Assembly (NCBI GenBank): GCA_035222895.1
Contig: JAVYIG010000890.1
Location: forward strand, 1 to 64,000
DNA length: 64,000 nt
Source: Strongylocentrotus droebachiensis
Lineage: Eukaryota; Echinodermata; Echinoidea; Camarodonta; Strongylocentrotidae
Reading direction: 5' to 3'
Made by a program: the position numbers and the translations under genes. The notes under the pieces were generated by a model. It searched no databases. It saw only the letters and a program-made list of their open reading frames with translations, and was not told the origin of the DNA. Of this stretch, positions 22,485 through 35,685 are shown in pieces (position 1 is the stretch's first letter; every line of letters begins with the position of its first letter).

Positions 22485-22745
22485 GATGATAGCAGAGTCT
22501 TGTAATAGCGCTCATGTCTGGCACATTGCCACTCCTGGTGCTACATTATTATCATTATTACCCCAGCTTACGCAAGGCTGCTATTACAGCTCTTGAGCAT
22601 GTTTAGGAAATACTTCCTGCCAGGTACTCATTTAACTCACCTGGGTACCCCCCCCCCCCCCACCCTTGCCTTGGGATTCAGGATTCAAACCATGTACCTT
22701 GTAGTTTACAGTCCGGAGACTTATCCACTGGACAACAACACCCCT
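22485..22745 (-). mobile_element. tRNA-derived SINE, near complete
   Basis: Read on the minus strand from about 22745, the head has an A-box-like GTTGTCCAGTGGAT (near 22735-22722) and a B-box GGTTTGAATCC (22690-22680), the internal promoter pair of RNA polymerase III tRNA genes. The body then has GGGTACC, expanded into a 14-base C run (22648-22661 on the plus strand), and a GAGCGCTATTACAAGA segment (about 22512-22497). The tail is ATT-rich. The TATAGCGCTCAT-type segment links it to the repeats at 61.9 kb and 41.4 kb. Confidence 0.65.
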
Positions 22746-22879
22746 ATGCGCCATGTGCTGCTGCTTCTTCTTCTACTACAGAAACCATTGGTGATGTTTT
22801 AGCTTTTTGGATAAGCTTAGTATGGCCTCTTCTTATAATCATACGGAACAATTTCAGTAGTGATTTGAACATAAAAGAG

Positions 22880-22978
22880 AAAGTGAAGGAGAGAGAGTGA
22901 GAGGGAGAGAGACGGACAGACAGACAGACACAGAGAGAGGGATGGGGGGGGGGGGCGAAGGAGTGAAAGAAAATGGAG

Positions 22979-23027
<49 letters not shown>
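22880..23027. repeat. (GACA)n, G run and (GA)23 compound microsatellite
   Basis: Purine-rich DNA with GACA repeats at about 22910-22930, a 10-base G run near 22946 and a pure (GA)n run at 22982-23027. The open frame through it reads Arg-Glu repeats and is an artefact. Confidence 0.9.
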
Positions 23028-23029
<2 letters not shown>

Positions 23030-23031
<2 letters not shown>

Positions 23032-25375
23032 CCTTTGATATTGATGATAAAGTCAGAAAGAAATCTTCATTACATTTTAGATCACAGCTTATTGCTACTG
23101 AATCTTCTCTGTCATGGCAATGAAATCAACATTCCTGTCTATTAAATACAGTCCTGACTGTGGGATGCAGTTATTACAGTCATTCATGTTTTCCATTATG
23201 GTAAGCGTTTATCTAATTAGAATTCAGCTCCCGTTGTACCCTGTTTGACTGATGAAATAAATTAAACAATTCACAGTCATTATCTGATTGTTAAAACACA
23301 TGTACCCTTCATTTTATTTTGGTTAGGAGACATTCAGATGAGAAGAAAGAGCCATGTTCCTACTTCACTAGAGAGATTCTGTAGTGGTAGGGGGTGTGAT
23401 GTCGTGATTTGGGGGTGGTGGAGTACAAGGACTGCTCTCAGTATGTTGGAATATAGAGCTAAAAGTTTATGCCTCTGTTGGAATTGACATATGAATTTAT
23501 ATTTATTGTGGATATAAAAGTAGCAAGCATTGGTGAGGATATTGGGAGCATTTTGATAGAGATGATTTCTAAATCCTAAACAATTTAGCTTATATTAGTG
23601 ATAGACCAGCTTTTCTTTATATTCAATCGCTTTTAGTTCTATTTTAGTTATATATGCAGATGCCAACTTTATATTGACTTGTTTTTATTAGGAATGGAGA
23701 GTTGAAATCTTTTTTGTTTTCCTTTTTCCCAAAATAGTTTATGTGTTACTTATGAAGACATTCCTACTAGAGTCATCAGAGCTTTGCATATCTCTATCTC
23801 AAGTAGATGTAAACATATTTAGAAGAAAGATGTGAATTTTTTTTATTTATTAAAGTATATTTCAACCATTTATTTTAGTAACAACAAAACTGCACTGCTC
23901 ATGGTTGTCTTTAGTAATAATCTTTTTACTCCTTAATTTGTTAGGTACTTAATCATAAATGAATCATTATGTTAACATCTGCACATATCAGGGTTCTCTG
24001 TCAAGATCGTTTGATCACATACAGTTAATTTACATCTCAGAACCAAGCTGGGTTTAAAATAACAGGCATTAAAATCTCAACCTTATGTATTTTTGCTCTT
24101 CTCTATGGATAGGAAAGCACAATACCATCGCAGCTGGTGGGCAAAAAGCTTCCAAAACTAACACCATCCTCTCTTTGAAAATGTCCGCCTCTAGTGACAT
24201 GTGCATTACTACGTCAGTCTCATTTGTTTTCTGAAATATATCTATTGATGTGTGTGAGATATCATGTGTGAACTCCCCCTCACCCCTGCCTTGACGTTTT
24301 AAAGCGTCTATTTTCACACCCATGATTACAATAGGTCTTGTACGGTATGCAGATGATACTGTTTCACAATTATGGATTGCATGAGATTATATCAATTTAT
24401 AGATGTTGGATGCATGCATTTGTGTGGAATGGTTTGATTTACAATCAGTAATGGTTGTTAGCATTCCAAGAAAGGAGCAGAAAAGATGTCTTTAAAATGT
24501 AAATTTATAGAAAATGAATAAAACGTGCATAAAACAAAACCTTCCTATAGTATGGTTGTGTGCTCATAATTTCATATTTTTCTGAAAGGAAATATTTCAA
24601 ATCATGTTTCTCTTTGTTTAATGTATGTCTGTTCTTTACTGATTTTTGTGAAATTGACTAAGGTTTAAGAAAAGTAAGTATTTTTCATGCATCACATGAA
24701 CAAAATTATTAGTTAGCAGTATACGTAAAACTATCTGTGACTGATGTTTACATTTGAATGTTCCATATACCACCTGTGTTGTTAAATCACCAATATACCT
24801 TTACATATAGACAAAGCATGTGACTACTAAAGCAAAGGCCTTGATGGAATTTATGATGGTAGCTCAAAAACCAGAATCATTAATATTATGAGCTATAGAT
24901 TCAGACTGGAATATTGTTTTCTATGATCAAAATAAAAACATAACGTTGTCAGTGGTTTGTGGTTGTCAGTGAAAATTAAAGAGTAAGAGGTATAAAGAGG
25001 GGGAGAGACCAACAGAAGAATGCTTGTGCACTGTGTCATAAAAAATATATTGAAGAAAAAAAGAAGAAAAAATTCTCAGCTAAAAATTCAACTTCATAAT
25101 TTCAACCTAACAAAAACAAGGCTGCTTTAAATTATTTGCTGAAATATAAACATAAAAAGCAACACATATGCTCAAAAAGTTATTTAAAAGATAGCAGAAA
25201 ACACAAAGATGGGGGAAAACACAATATATTTTTTAAAGGAGTGGAATGGAGAAGAAATAGGATGTCAGACTCTCTGGAACCATCAAGGAGAGAGAAGAAA
25301 TAGAGAGGTGATATCTAATATGAGATTGATAATCAGATCCTGGAAAATGTGTGAAAGAGAATTAAGAGAATGGTG
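23030..25375. other. AT-rich non-coding stretch
   Basis: No gene, RNA gene or repeat I can support. An isolated donor-like AAAA|GTAAGTAT at about 24672 has no convincing acceptor upstream. Confidence 0.45.
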
Positions 25376-25380
25376 TATAT

Positions 25381-25581
25381 AGAAAGAGGGAGAGAGAGAG
25401 AGGGAGAGGGGAGAGAGAGCGAGAGATACTCAGATACAGAGAGCGAGAGAGACAGAGCGAGAGAGACAGAGAGAGAGAGACTGAGAGACAGAGAGCAAGA
25501 GAGAGAGAGAGAGAGCGAGGGAGAGAGACAGAGACAGAGACAGAGAGCGAGAGAGAGAGAGCGAGAGAGAGAGAGGGAGAG
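25381..25581. repeat. Long interrupted (GA)n microsatellite
   Basis: About 200 bp of GA with regular GAGC, GACA and GAGG interruptions, giving 80-100 codon artefact frames on both strands. Confidence 0.9.
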
Positions 25582-25589
25582 TGGGGATG

Positions 25590-26665
25590 GATCAAGCAGG
25601 GTAGTGAAAAAAGAAGTGAGATGCATATGACACATGACTTCATTTGACAGATATTCTTTGTTTTAGTTTCGTGAGGACATTAATGTTTGATCAGTCGTCT
25701 CATGTGCTTCGTTTCCTAACACTGGGATTATTTTTAGCATCCCCTGTGAGTACATGTCACAACTATTCATAGCTGAACTCTGAGAAACATGCCCTGGTAT
25801 TATGTGACCAAAATGGAATGTAGCAATAAGAACTATTCTTTAACTTCACACACAGCTTATAATCTTTTAACTCCATTTATTCACATTGCTGGATTTATTT
25901 TTACCGAAGGAGACCCATTTAGAGTCAAAATCTGAAGTAAGGAACAGTATTTTAAGTTCAAGAATGTATAGTTTGTACCATATTTTATTTACAACTTGAT
26001 GATGGGGATGAGTTACATTTAACACACATCAAATGATGAATCATGTTTATTACACTTTAAATATTTTTTATTGTTTTTTCTTCTTCTGTGTGTCTGTTCT
26101 TTTGTTTGTTTTGTTTTGTTTAGTATTGAACATTGATGGATACTCGTTGCTAGATACATAGACAGATACCTAATGAGCAATACTGTCTCGGATATGATTT
26201 TTATTATACGGATGCAACCCTTCTTGGGTAGACTATCCTTGAACTGTACGAAGCCTGATATTCTCTCCAATCTCAATTTGTATTGATTTCTTTCTCTATT
26301 TCAACTGATCATGATATGTTTTGCTGTCTGGATAATGCAACAGGACCTCCAGTTTATTAAGCAAATCAATATATTCTACTATTTATAGTGCGAAAATTTT
26401 CAGAAAATGTAATTCAAAACGTTTGTTTACAAGGTTTTGTACAGTTTTCCATTTTCCTGTCAACTGCGATATGGGATAGCTTGATTGCATTCTACCCCAA
26501 AAGAATGAACACACACAAATTGTATTCACTGTTGTGAAAAAAGGGAGTAAACATTTATTTTTTGAACTCTCTTTCTTTTTCAATTTACCTTTCTGTTTCA
26601 TTTCCTACCTGTTCTCAATGTGTGGTCATTCTTTCTCTTTCTGTCTGTAACTCTTTATCTCCATC
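25590..26665. other. AT-rich non-coding stretch
   Basis: Nothing supported; low-complexity T-rich patches around 26070-26120. Confidence 0.4.
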
Positions 26666-26673
26666 TTGATTCA

Positions 26674-26860
26674 CCCCCCCCCCCCTTTCCCCTCTCCTTC
26701 TCTCTCCCTCTCTCCCTCTCACTCTTTTCCTCTCTCTTTCCATACATCTATCTCTCTTTCTCTGCTTCTCCCCTTCCCCGTCTTTTCCTTTTCTCCAGCT
26801 GTCTACTTCCTTTCCACTCCTGTCTTCTCTTGCCTTTTCTGTCTCTCTCAACGTTCCACC
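26674..26860. repeat. C run followed by CT-rich tract
   Basis: A 12-base C run (26674-26685) leads into degenerate CT/CTT-rich DNA to about 26850. Confidence 0.85.
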
Positions 26861-27103
26861 CCTCCACTCCTCATAGAAACTATGTTTCATTACCCTATCC
26901 ATAGCTCAATAAATTCCAATCTCCTGGATTATATTTTCACTAGTGCTCCTGCCTAGCAATGCAGACGGAATAAAAACATATTGATTGAATCTTGTTTGTC
27001 CTCACTGGCACACCTGTTTTAAGGGACAGCGTGAAATTTGCCAATTTGTATCTCACTGTGCGGGCCTTCAATAGATACAAGATGGGGGAGGGAATGATAG
27101 ATG

Positions 27104-27134
27104 GTATAGAGAGAGATAGAGAGAGAGAGAGAGA
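27104..27134. repeat. Short (GA)n microsatellite
   Basis: GAGAGATA followed by about eight GA dinucleotides. Confidence 0.8.
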
Positions 27135-27604
27135 CAAAACTATGAAAAAACACCAGACAAGATGGAATGGAAAGGATTTAGGGAAGTAGACACGAGACAA
27201 AAAGAGACATAACAAATTGTTTTGAAGATTAGAACTGTATTAACTATTTTTGATTTTGTTTCATATGTTGGAAATGTGCACCTGAATAAGTTGTCAAAAA
27301 ATATTGAACTGTCTTATGATAAAGCAACTGAGAATGTGATATATTTATATCAAATGAATTACATGATATGTTTCCAATGTTCTTAGCACTTGCCTTCTAT
27401 GAATACAATGACTTTAATAATTAAGTTTGAATGGCATATTACCATTAAACTAGGCTAGGTGTATTTTGAGATCATCAAAACCCATTGCCATGCATGTATC
27501 CAGTCAGTTCATGCTTTATATGACTTCCAGTAGCCTATTTATTTCTATTTAGTCAGATAAAATGCAGTGACTTTGATCACACCCTATAAAAAATATGATT
27601 GCAA

Positions 27605-27870
27605 TGCCATAAATAACAATAATAATATCAATAAGTTAGATCAATTTATATAGCGCAAATACTATACAAATATTCTTTAGTGCACTGTAATGAAAACAAA
27701 ACTCTTGACAGTGCTACTTTACAGACACACAATAAAAGACTGTTAAAAAGCTCTTGAAAACAAGTGCGTCTTCAACAAAACTTTGAAGACAGCAACAGAT
27801 GAGGCTTTTCTTATGTCTATAGTGGTAGGTTATTCCAAAGATTTGGAGCGGTGCCATAAAAGGGTGTGTA
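27605..27870 (+). mobile_element. Dispersed repeat with (AAT)n and TATAGCGC core
   Basis: An AATAAC/AATAAT tract (27612-27632) is followed by TTTATATAGCGCAAATAC (27647-27664) and then a longer unique-looking body through GGTTATTCCAAAGATTTGGAG (about 27828-27847). The (AAT)n plus TATAGCGC arrangement is common to dispersed repeats of marine invertebrates and recurs here at 41.4, 47.0 and 61.9 kb. The 3' limit is uncertain. Confidence 0.5.
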
Positions 27871-27874
27871 CTTC

Positions 27875-30090
27875 TTTTTATTTCGGATAATTGGCCCTGC
27901 TAGCCTGCTGGGAAACTACTGACTTTCTTTCCGTGTTATCATAAGTTTTTCTTTAAGATTTAATTTCTCCATTGCTTTCTCACAACTTCAGTATTTTATT
28001 GTCAAAGTGGAACCAAAATTAGGTTTATATGCTCTGTACATACTTTTGCTTTTCCAACAAACTTGGGTGGCACCATATCAAGAAATCTTATCATATACTG
28101 TAATGTTAACCTTTTATATTGTGTATTTTAGAATGAAAGTTATTTTCAGTCCACTTGCATGTTTAAATTAACCAAAACATTGTTCATTTATTGTGCAAAA
28201 CTGGTTCAGTATGGTATCATTTCATGATATACATGTTAGAGACAATTTGAAAATAGGAGTGTTACTATGTTGATTGACAACGAAAATGGTAATACTATAT
28301 AATTTGATATACATTTGACATGACTTTTACATTTAATCCGTAAGCTATAGGGTCACAACTTTAATGGGAGCATGCTATAAATTGTATCAAATCTCACTTC
28401 TCATAGTTTAGAGCTATTCAAATGTTACAGTTTACAAGTTAAAGATTTTGTGTATAAATCTTTTCCAGCCTGGTGCCTTAGTATGTACAGCTCCACAACA
28501 GTTCATATCTTCAAGGAACTCAAGGCTTATAGATGTAGATGTATGCAAGTGATATGTTTAGGATTATTTAATAATTCAACAATTTGATGTTGGACCTCAT
28601 TGTTTAAGACCACCAATCTGTCCAAGGAGGAAGCACACATCTTTATTCCTCAGGGCATGTCAAGGAAAGTATTTAGAGAAGAAACCATGTAAAAATGGCT
28701 CAAAAGGAGACTAGAATATTATTGTCAAAGTGGAGGAAATGGGAAATGTAACCAAATTGACCTCATGTGCCAAGGAGCAGCAAGGTCAATTTAGTTTCTA
28801 CGACATGAATCATTGTCAATGTCAGGCAGCCTACGCAAAATAACAAAAAGTCTATAAAGTAACAGAACTTGTACTTGGCAAGAGTAACCCCTCCTTCTTA
28901 TTTTTTTCTCTATTCAGCAACAATGGCATATGGATTTTATCAGTTTTTCATGCACTAGCTGTTTTTAAATCTCATGTTCCACATATTCCTTGTCACATAA
29001 CCCATCACACATTATTACCTTCATGTTTTATTTTTGTTTGCAGGGGGGGGGGGGGTGGAGTTTTTTGTCTGTGTGTGTGCAGTTGAACAGATATCATGGG
29101 TTTTTCCCATTTCAAAATTGATAATTTATGTGCATATCATCCATATTCTCCAAGTTATGGGGAATATTGTAGACATAGCTATATATGTTCAGAAACATGC
29201 ATTTTTTTTAAATTCAGCGTCAGAAATATATTTCTGTTGTTAAAACATATTCACCATCCTGAAATATGCTTTCAGTTATTCCAATATCATTCACGGGATA
29301 TTGTCTGTATTCCAGATATATACGAGCTATTTGTAGAGGAATCTTAACAATCCCATATGTGTATGCATGGTGACCATCAACCTAGCTTCATTATCTCCTG
29401 ACTGCCTAGGTCTCTATATTTTGACAGAGATCTTTGTGACATCTGCTCCCATCTCTAATAAGATCAGACATCCTCCTATTAAGTTTCCCCCAGGGGGGTC
29501 TGCCAAATAGCTTAATGAACCTCCATCTCTCTGCCTGAGCACGGTATATTATATCTGCCTATACCGTACATTTCAAGACCCATCTTGTGATTCTGGAAGT
29601 TGAGGAATTATAAAACCTGCTTTTGTATCTTCAAGAAAATACCATTAAATGCATTTATTGAATATCACACATCCATATCATTATACATGTTCAGGATTCC
29701 CTTTGCATCTGTCTTATTGTAGTTATAATTTATAAAACCATAGGTTTTTTTTTTTGTGGTTCATCTTCACATTTGCCAAACCACAGCCACTTACATTTTT
29801 CTCCCAAGTATGTTTCATATTATCTAGTGGTTATGAGGCTGTGGGTTGTATGTTATTGGAAAGATTAATGGTGTGATTTGACAGTGACACCATCACACAT
29901 ATACCACCATCATATTAACATTGAATCAACCACAAAACAACGACTTACCAAACAACTAATGCCATTGCATTTCTGTACACAAGACCTTACCACACATAGA
30001 AAACTATTGTTTCAAATTTATTGTTACTTTGAATATTCTTTGATAAAAGCTATGACAATACTTTCATATCTTCTAGAGATATCAGTCTAA
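27875..30090. other. AT-rich non-coding stretch with one G run
   Basis: A 13-base G run lies at 29043-29055. A 10 bp inverted repeat (AAATTGACCT ... AGGTCAATTT) spans 28754-28792 and could form a hairpin. No gene seen. Confidence 0.45.
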
Positions 30091-30093
30091 CCC

Positions 30094-30404
30094 GGGGGGT
30101 GTTTCACAAAGACCTTAAGTCAAAGTTAACTCTAAGTTGGACTTAACAATTATGGAGAGCCATTAGTAGCCTTGAAATTAAATATTTCCAAAAGCAAAAA
30201 TTGAAGTATTTTAGACTTTTCATAAATTCCACATCAAGAACATGAAATCTCCTTGATAATAGAAAATATGAATGATTTGAATCAACACTTTATGCCTCTT
30301 GAAATAACTTTTACAAAATATTTTCAATGATGCTAACGGCTTTCCATAATTGTTAAGTCCAACTTAGAGATTAGTTCAACTTAGGATCTTTGTGAAACAC
30401 CCCC
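30094..30404. mobile_element. 311 bp MITE with ~72 bp terminal inverted repeats
   Basis: The left arm (30094-30166) starts GGGGGGTGTTTCACAAAGA and ends in TTATGGAGAGCCATTAG; the right arm (30333-30404) is its imperfect inverse complement, sharing AACTTAGAG, GTTAAGTCCAACTTAG and CTTTGTGAAACACCCCC. Weaker complementarity continues inward (CCTTGAAATTAAATATTTCCAAAAG against CATTGAAAATATTTTGTAAAAG, in parts), so nearly the whole element is a fold-back. There is no coding capacity. The GGGTGTTTCACAAAG terminus is familiar from MITEs in invertebrate deuterostome genomes. Target duplication is unclear; TA occurs just outside both ends. Confidence 0.85.
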
Positions 30405-30589
30405 TAGTTCACCTTTATAGAAAGACCATATGTTCTGATAGGTCATTGCAGTTGAATTCATTTCATTTTAATGTTTTATGATCATTACAATGGATAGTGA
30501 ATTACAATACTGGTTTAAAGAATACCTAGGACAGGGCTTGTGCATTAGAGCATTTTCTGGCTTTCTTGTAATCATTAATTAACCTGCAT

Positions 30590-30740
30590 GTCCCCTCTCT
30601 CTCGTTAATGATCATTAGGTTTTAATCATGCGTGCTCTCTTTGGGACCTTGCTATGCGAGTCGTGACAGTGGCATCGTCCTGTAATCTCTTTCCCCGCGT
30701 CATTTCAACTCGTTTAAAAGTCATCTCATTAATTAGCTTC
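30590..30740. promoter_or_regulatory. Candidate cis-regulatory islet rich in homeodomain-type sites
   Basis: Within 150 bp lie TTAATGATCATTAGG (about 30605-30619), TTTTAATCATGCG, a CpG-containing GCGTCAT (near 30697), and CATTAATTAGC (about 30727). Local CpG content is higher than in the flanks. Function is inferred only from motif density. Confidence 0.25.
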
Positions 30741-30807
30741 ATGAAATGCAGGAAGTCTACTGTGATTAGTAGATCATAGTGATACCATTGTTGGGTAATA
30801 AGCGCTG

Positions 30808-30985
30808 TCATCATCATCACCATCACTAACATCATCAGTAGCAGCAGAAGCATCATCACCACAGTACCACTACCACAACTACTATCACCATCAATATCAT
30901 CATTATTATTTTCATCACTTTGAATTTCATCAGAACTATCATCATCATTGTCATTGGCATCATTATAAAGATCACCACTACAGTA
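30808..30985. repeat. Degenerate (CAT)n trinucleotide repeat
   Basis: Roughly 180 bp of CAT, CAC and AGCAG triplets with interruptions. The minus-strand Met/Leu-rich frame here (30626-30862) is a repeat artefact. Confidence 0.85.
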
Positions 30986-30989
30986 TTAT

Positions 30990-32400
30990 GATATATTACA
31001 TGAATTATACTAGTTGTGCATTTTAGACTTGCTCTCTTATTTTATTTTATTTTTTTAAACTGCATTCTCTCTTTTCACATCATTATGGTAAACATGTAAT
31101 AGTAAAGCTATTATTAAAATCATTTTTTCATATACACAGTCTACATCCTTCTGGCTCCGATATTAACTCTTAATGATATTAAATGAGTTCAGGCCATTTT
31201 AGCTCTCAGGAGATGCAGGTAGTGAAGTCATTACTAGCAATGACAATATGTGGCCTTATTGTGAAACAACTGTGGGCTAATTACTGCATTTAGTAAACAA
31301 GCATTTGAATAGCAAGGATATACTTCCCTTGAAGTTATCCAGCTGCTCTCCAGATAATGCATAGATCATACAATTTATATTTTGATGCTTTAGCTTTTCA
31401 GTTGTAACCTTTCTATTTCACCTTCTTTAGATGATATCCTTCACTTTGTAATGTTACTTGGACTACTCACTCTGTATTCAGATAAAATTATGTCAATAAT
31501 CAAGGAAGTTGAAAACTTTTTATAAAGTATTTCATGTCAGTTGTGTGTGAAACCTGTATTTGTTGCAATAGACAACAATAGACAATGTTATTTACCAGAA
31601 GTGAGAAGTAGGCCAACCTTGACATAACTATTTCATTTGGATTAATTTCACGAACAGTATATAAGGTCATCTTATCAATGCTAGCAGTAGGCCTGACCTT
31701 GAAATAACTATCGCGTGTTGTCTGTTGAGAATCAGAAAGGACTTAATGACCTATCCTTGATGACAGCTACCGTCCTTCTGGCTCTCAGCAGTTAATGTAC
31801 TTACATCAAGCAGTAGGTAGTAATGTTATATTATTGATGGTAGCAGTGACATTGAAGTAACATTCAACATCATGTTCCCCACCCACTGTGTATCACAAGC
31901 TGCTGTAGAATGATAAGTAACTTTAGTTGTCCTCTCATTCAAGTGGATTCTTGTTCCTCCTACTTGTTATCCATATAAGCATGTGTATGTTCACTAATGA
32001 TATTCATGGAATCCCCAATGATAAAAAATCTGCTGTGTTTCTGTTGACAAATATTTTTTAAAGTTCAAATTAATTGTTCTTCCAAAAATGTCACTGATAA
32101 TAATTTCAGACAAGACAGAAGAATTGTATATTGAGTTGAGGCCTTCCTGGTTCTCCTCAAAGGTAAGATTTGGTGTATCTTTAATTTGATCACTTTGCAA
32201 CATATCGACCTCATTTTGTGCAGCACAAAATATGATAAGTATTCAACACTGTACTGTATTTGCTATTGAAAATTTCATATAAGCCATTGTTTTGGTTTCA
32301 GTTTGTAACAGAGTGAGCGTTTTCACTTCCGGACCTAATAACTTTCACATCACCTTTTGCTGGTGGTTTGGTGAATGTTTCAACTTCTTACGATCCTTGA
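30990..32400. other. Non-coding stretch with small internal and dispersed repeats
   Basis: AGTAGGCC(A/T)(A/G)ACCTTGA(C/A)ATAACTAT occurs at about 31609 and 31687, a 78 bp local duplication. CCTTCTGGCTCTCAGCAG at 31774-31791 is identical to a segment at 47833-47850. No gene seen. Confidence 0.4.
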
Positions 32401-32404
32401 TATT

Positions 32405-32765
32405 TTGTTCTGTTTTAGTTGTTGCTGGCTTTAAGTTGATATTTTGACAAACTCTGAAATACATCCACTTTTCTGAGACCTTTAACGTTTTAGAGATCAT
32501 GACATTTTAGAGACCTTTAACTTTAGAGATCATGACATTTTAGAGACCTTAAACTTTCAAGTTTTTTTAATTTGTTGCTGGTTGTTAGATGACGTTTTCC
32601 ACCCTCTTTGAGACCTTGAGCTTTTATGATGTCTAATTTGTAGCTGGTTGTTGACACGTTTTTTCCCATTTTCATTATTGTGCTGCTGTTTGTAAGATGT
32701 CAAAATGAACCTGATAAATACCTTGACATTTTGTTATGCCTCTTTTGTTGCTGGTTGCAGGACTG
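32405..32765. repeat. Degenerate tandem repeat, ~65 bp unit with ~34 bp sub-repeat
   Basis: GAGACCTT(T/A)AAC occurs at 32475, 32510 and 32543 (offsets 35 and 33) and a related GAGACCTTGAGC at 32610 (offset 67). A second landmark, TTGTTGCTGGTTG or TTGTAGCTGGTTG, recurs at about 32411, 32570, 32635 and 32748. Together they indicate about five decayed units. The final copy's GGTTGCAG resembles a splice acceptor, which weakens any exon call just downstream (32761-32843). Confidence 0.6.
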
Positions 32766-32769
32766 TGAA

Positions 32770-35290
32770 GGGAACACTTTATAGAACTTTGATAGATCCT
32801 GAAGTTGGATGTGATGTTTGTTTTTACACAGCCAAGAAAACTGGTATTGTCTTTTGATTGGCTATCATTAACTTCTGGATTATCATATGATTAATTTTCA
32901 CATTATATGCAAACCATTGCTATAGATGTATAGATTCAATCTGTTGACTGACTTTCAGATCAAGACAAGATACAAACAAAATTGTTTTCCGGAGTTAAAC
33001 TCTGGTCAGTATAAAAGCATCTCTCCATCTGCCAAGAAGCAGAAGATTCTGTGTTATAAAATATGAGATACCATAATGGCATTTTGGCTCCAGACAGACA
33101 TCTTGTTAGATTTTCAATGATTAGCCCCCGACTGAGGCAACAAGTGTGCTCAGACCAACTGTCTTGTCATAGGCTTCTCTTTCAGACATATTACCGGATG
33201 TTATATCTTCACTTACCCGGTAAACTAAATCAGCAAGATTTGTATAACCTGATCTCTAATTACCTTTATTAACAGACTGGAGATAAAATCCAAAATTTAA
33301 AATGTTGTTATTGAGCCACGTTAGCATTATGCCTAAAGTTGTTTCATATCTCTTATGTTTGATTAATAGGAAGATAGGTACATTCGTAAGCTGCTGCAGA
33401 ATCAAGATTTGTGCCGAATTGGAGAAATTAGGTGATGTGATGGAGGTAAAATCCCTGCTTGTGATGTACTTTCCTAATCCTTGCTAAATCTTTACACCAT
33501 GAATTTTTAAGGATCATGCTTAAAACATGTATGCCATAATAAATTGCATTGTATCTATCATATTGTGGATCGTGTCATTACTGCTCATGGACTGCGATTC
33601 TTTGAAGAAAAAGTTTGATTTTTGTGTGGGAAGATAATGCCCCAAACTTGTACGTACCCGGTAAGGTATACGTCATTAATATTTTGTCATACGTCATAAG
33701 ATTATGGCTTGAGAGTAGGTATTCTTCAAGTAGACTTACTGCACATCAGGGGACATACCACAAGTTTATCTAGGTATGCTACGGGGGAGGACACTAAATA
33801 ACCATCTTAGGAAATAAGTCCTTGGGGTAACTCTTATCCTTGTATGGATTCTCTGGATAAATTACTCTCTTGTATTTTCATTAAGTTCAATAGCAAGTGA
33901 AGAGATTATTGTCATTATTGGTAAAGTTTTTGAAGATGATTCTCAATCCTTGATCTAAGAAACTTCCATCGTCAAAGAAATTCAATAGACATCATTCCCA
34001 CAAATACAGGAGAAATGTTGACTTGGAACAAGAGCTCATTCTTGATGATAATCAAACAATCTTAAAGGGGAAAATGGGGATTTCTATAAAGGATAAATCT
34101 TAAAGGATAAATCCGAAAGGCCAAAGGTTAATTAGTTCTAACGTCTGTCTCCTACCAAGATTGTGTGAGCTAAGGAATAGCAATGACCACACGTCTCTCA
34201 TCACTTGCCTAATGGACTTTCCCATAGAAGGTCATATACCTAATTATCTCTTTCATCTTTCTTCAGCTCATGTCCAAATGAAAGGTACCCATGGTCTCAT
34301 TCAGTTGTATAGTTTGGGTTCAGCCGAAGAGGAGGTACTAGTGTCATCATTTGGAGTCATTAGCCTTACTTAGTTAATGAAATGCGAATAAATGAGGTCC
34401 CAGAGTGGGGGAGGGTGGTGGGTTAGAGAGGGGTTATCAATTTGCCTACACATTGTTTTCCCTTTCTCTACATTTTTCCCGTTTAAACTCTGAAAAAAAA
34501 AAAGCATATATCATTATCAAATGCGAAAGCCAAGAGATTGGCAGCGTGAATTACTAGTGCATGGAAAGCTGATAAAGAATTGAATAAATAAAACTTTTAT
34601 CTCTAACCTTCATCAATATGTTTAAACATTCCGAACAGATACGTTGACTTTTTAGGTGTCGGCTGTCCATCAAAGATATTAAACACAGACTTGATTATGA
34701 ATGTGTATGTAGGCTGTTCATTTTTCAACTTACTTGAAATAAGACTTGTCTTTTTTTTCTAAAAGAACATACAATATATGACAATTTAGATCATGCTCAT
34801 TGTTAATGAGCCATTAACCTAAGCTGATTATAAATATCATGTTGCACAATGCCAAACAAACACCCCAACAATAATTATTTGATACACCTTGCATTGAACA
34901 GAACAGATCTAAATCAGAGACTGCCTGAAGTCATTTTGGAAAGCAGAGATATGCATTGGATGTCAATATTTAAATGACCTTCTGTCCCAAACCTGTCCAT
35001 GAATATCTCAGAGACGGGTTTCAGACCATAAGGGTGTGAATATGAAGCAATACTCGTCTATTGCTAGGATCTCACCAGATGAGCTTTCATGCTCAGTCCA
35101 CACCACACACAGCTCAATGGAAATCATTCACCTTTCCATTCTTTATTTGATTGTATGCCGTGCTGAAATGAATGTCCAAGTATTTGTGAGTTCTGATAGC
35201 GCCTGCCGATCAAGTGTCGTTTGGTAAAATCAATTTAGTACCCTGCAGGAAATTATGACCTGATTCTGGGACTAGATTACAATCTTCTTT
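32770..35290. other. AT-rich non-coding stretch
   Basis: No supported gene. Acceptor-like tracts end at 33185 and 34266 and are followed by short open segments, but donors are weak. TACGTCAT occurs twice at 33668-33705, resembling CRE half-sites. Confidence 0.35.
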
Positions 35291-35296
35291 AGATAG

Positions 35297-35305
35297 CTCT
35301 CTCTC

Positions 35306-35368
<63 letters not shown>

Positions 35369-35518
35369 CTCTCTCTCTGTCTCTCTCTCACTCCCCCTTT
35401 TTGTTTTTAATGTCTTTTTTTTTAATCATCTCGCTTGTTTTCTCACATTTTATATTTGTTTTTCTTTCTTTAACTTACTCTTGTTATCTTTCTCTTTCTC
35501 CCTCTCTCAATTTTTCAT

Positions 35519-35570
<52 letters not shown>

Positions 35571-35591
35571 CCTCCCTCCCTCCCTCCCTCC

Positions 35592-35685
<94 letters not shown>

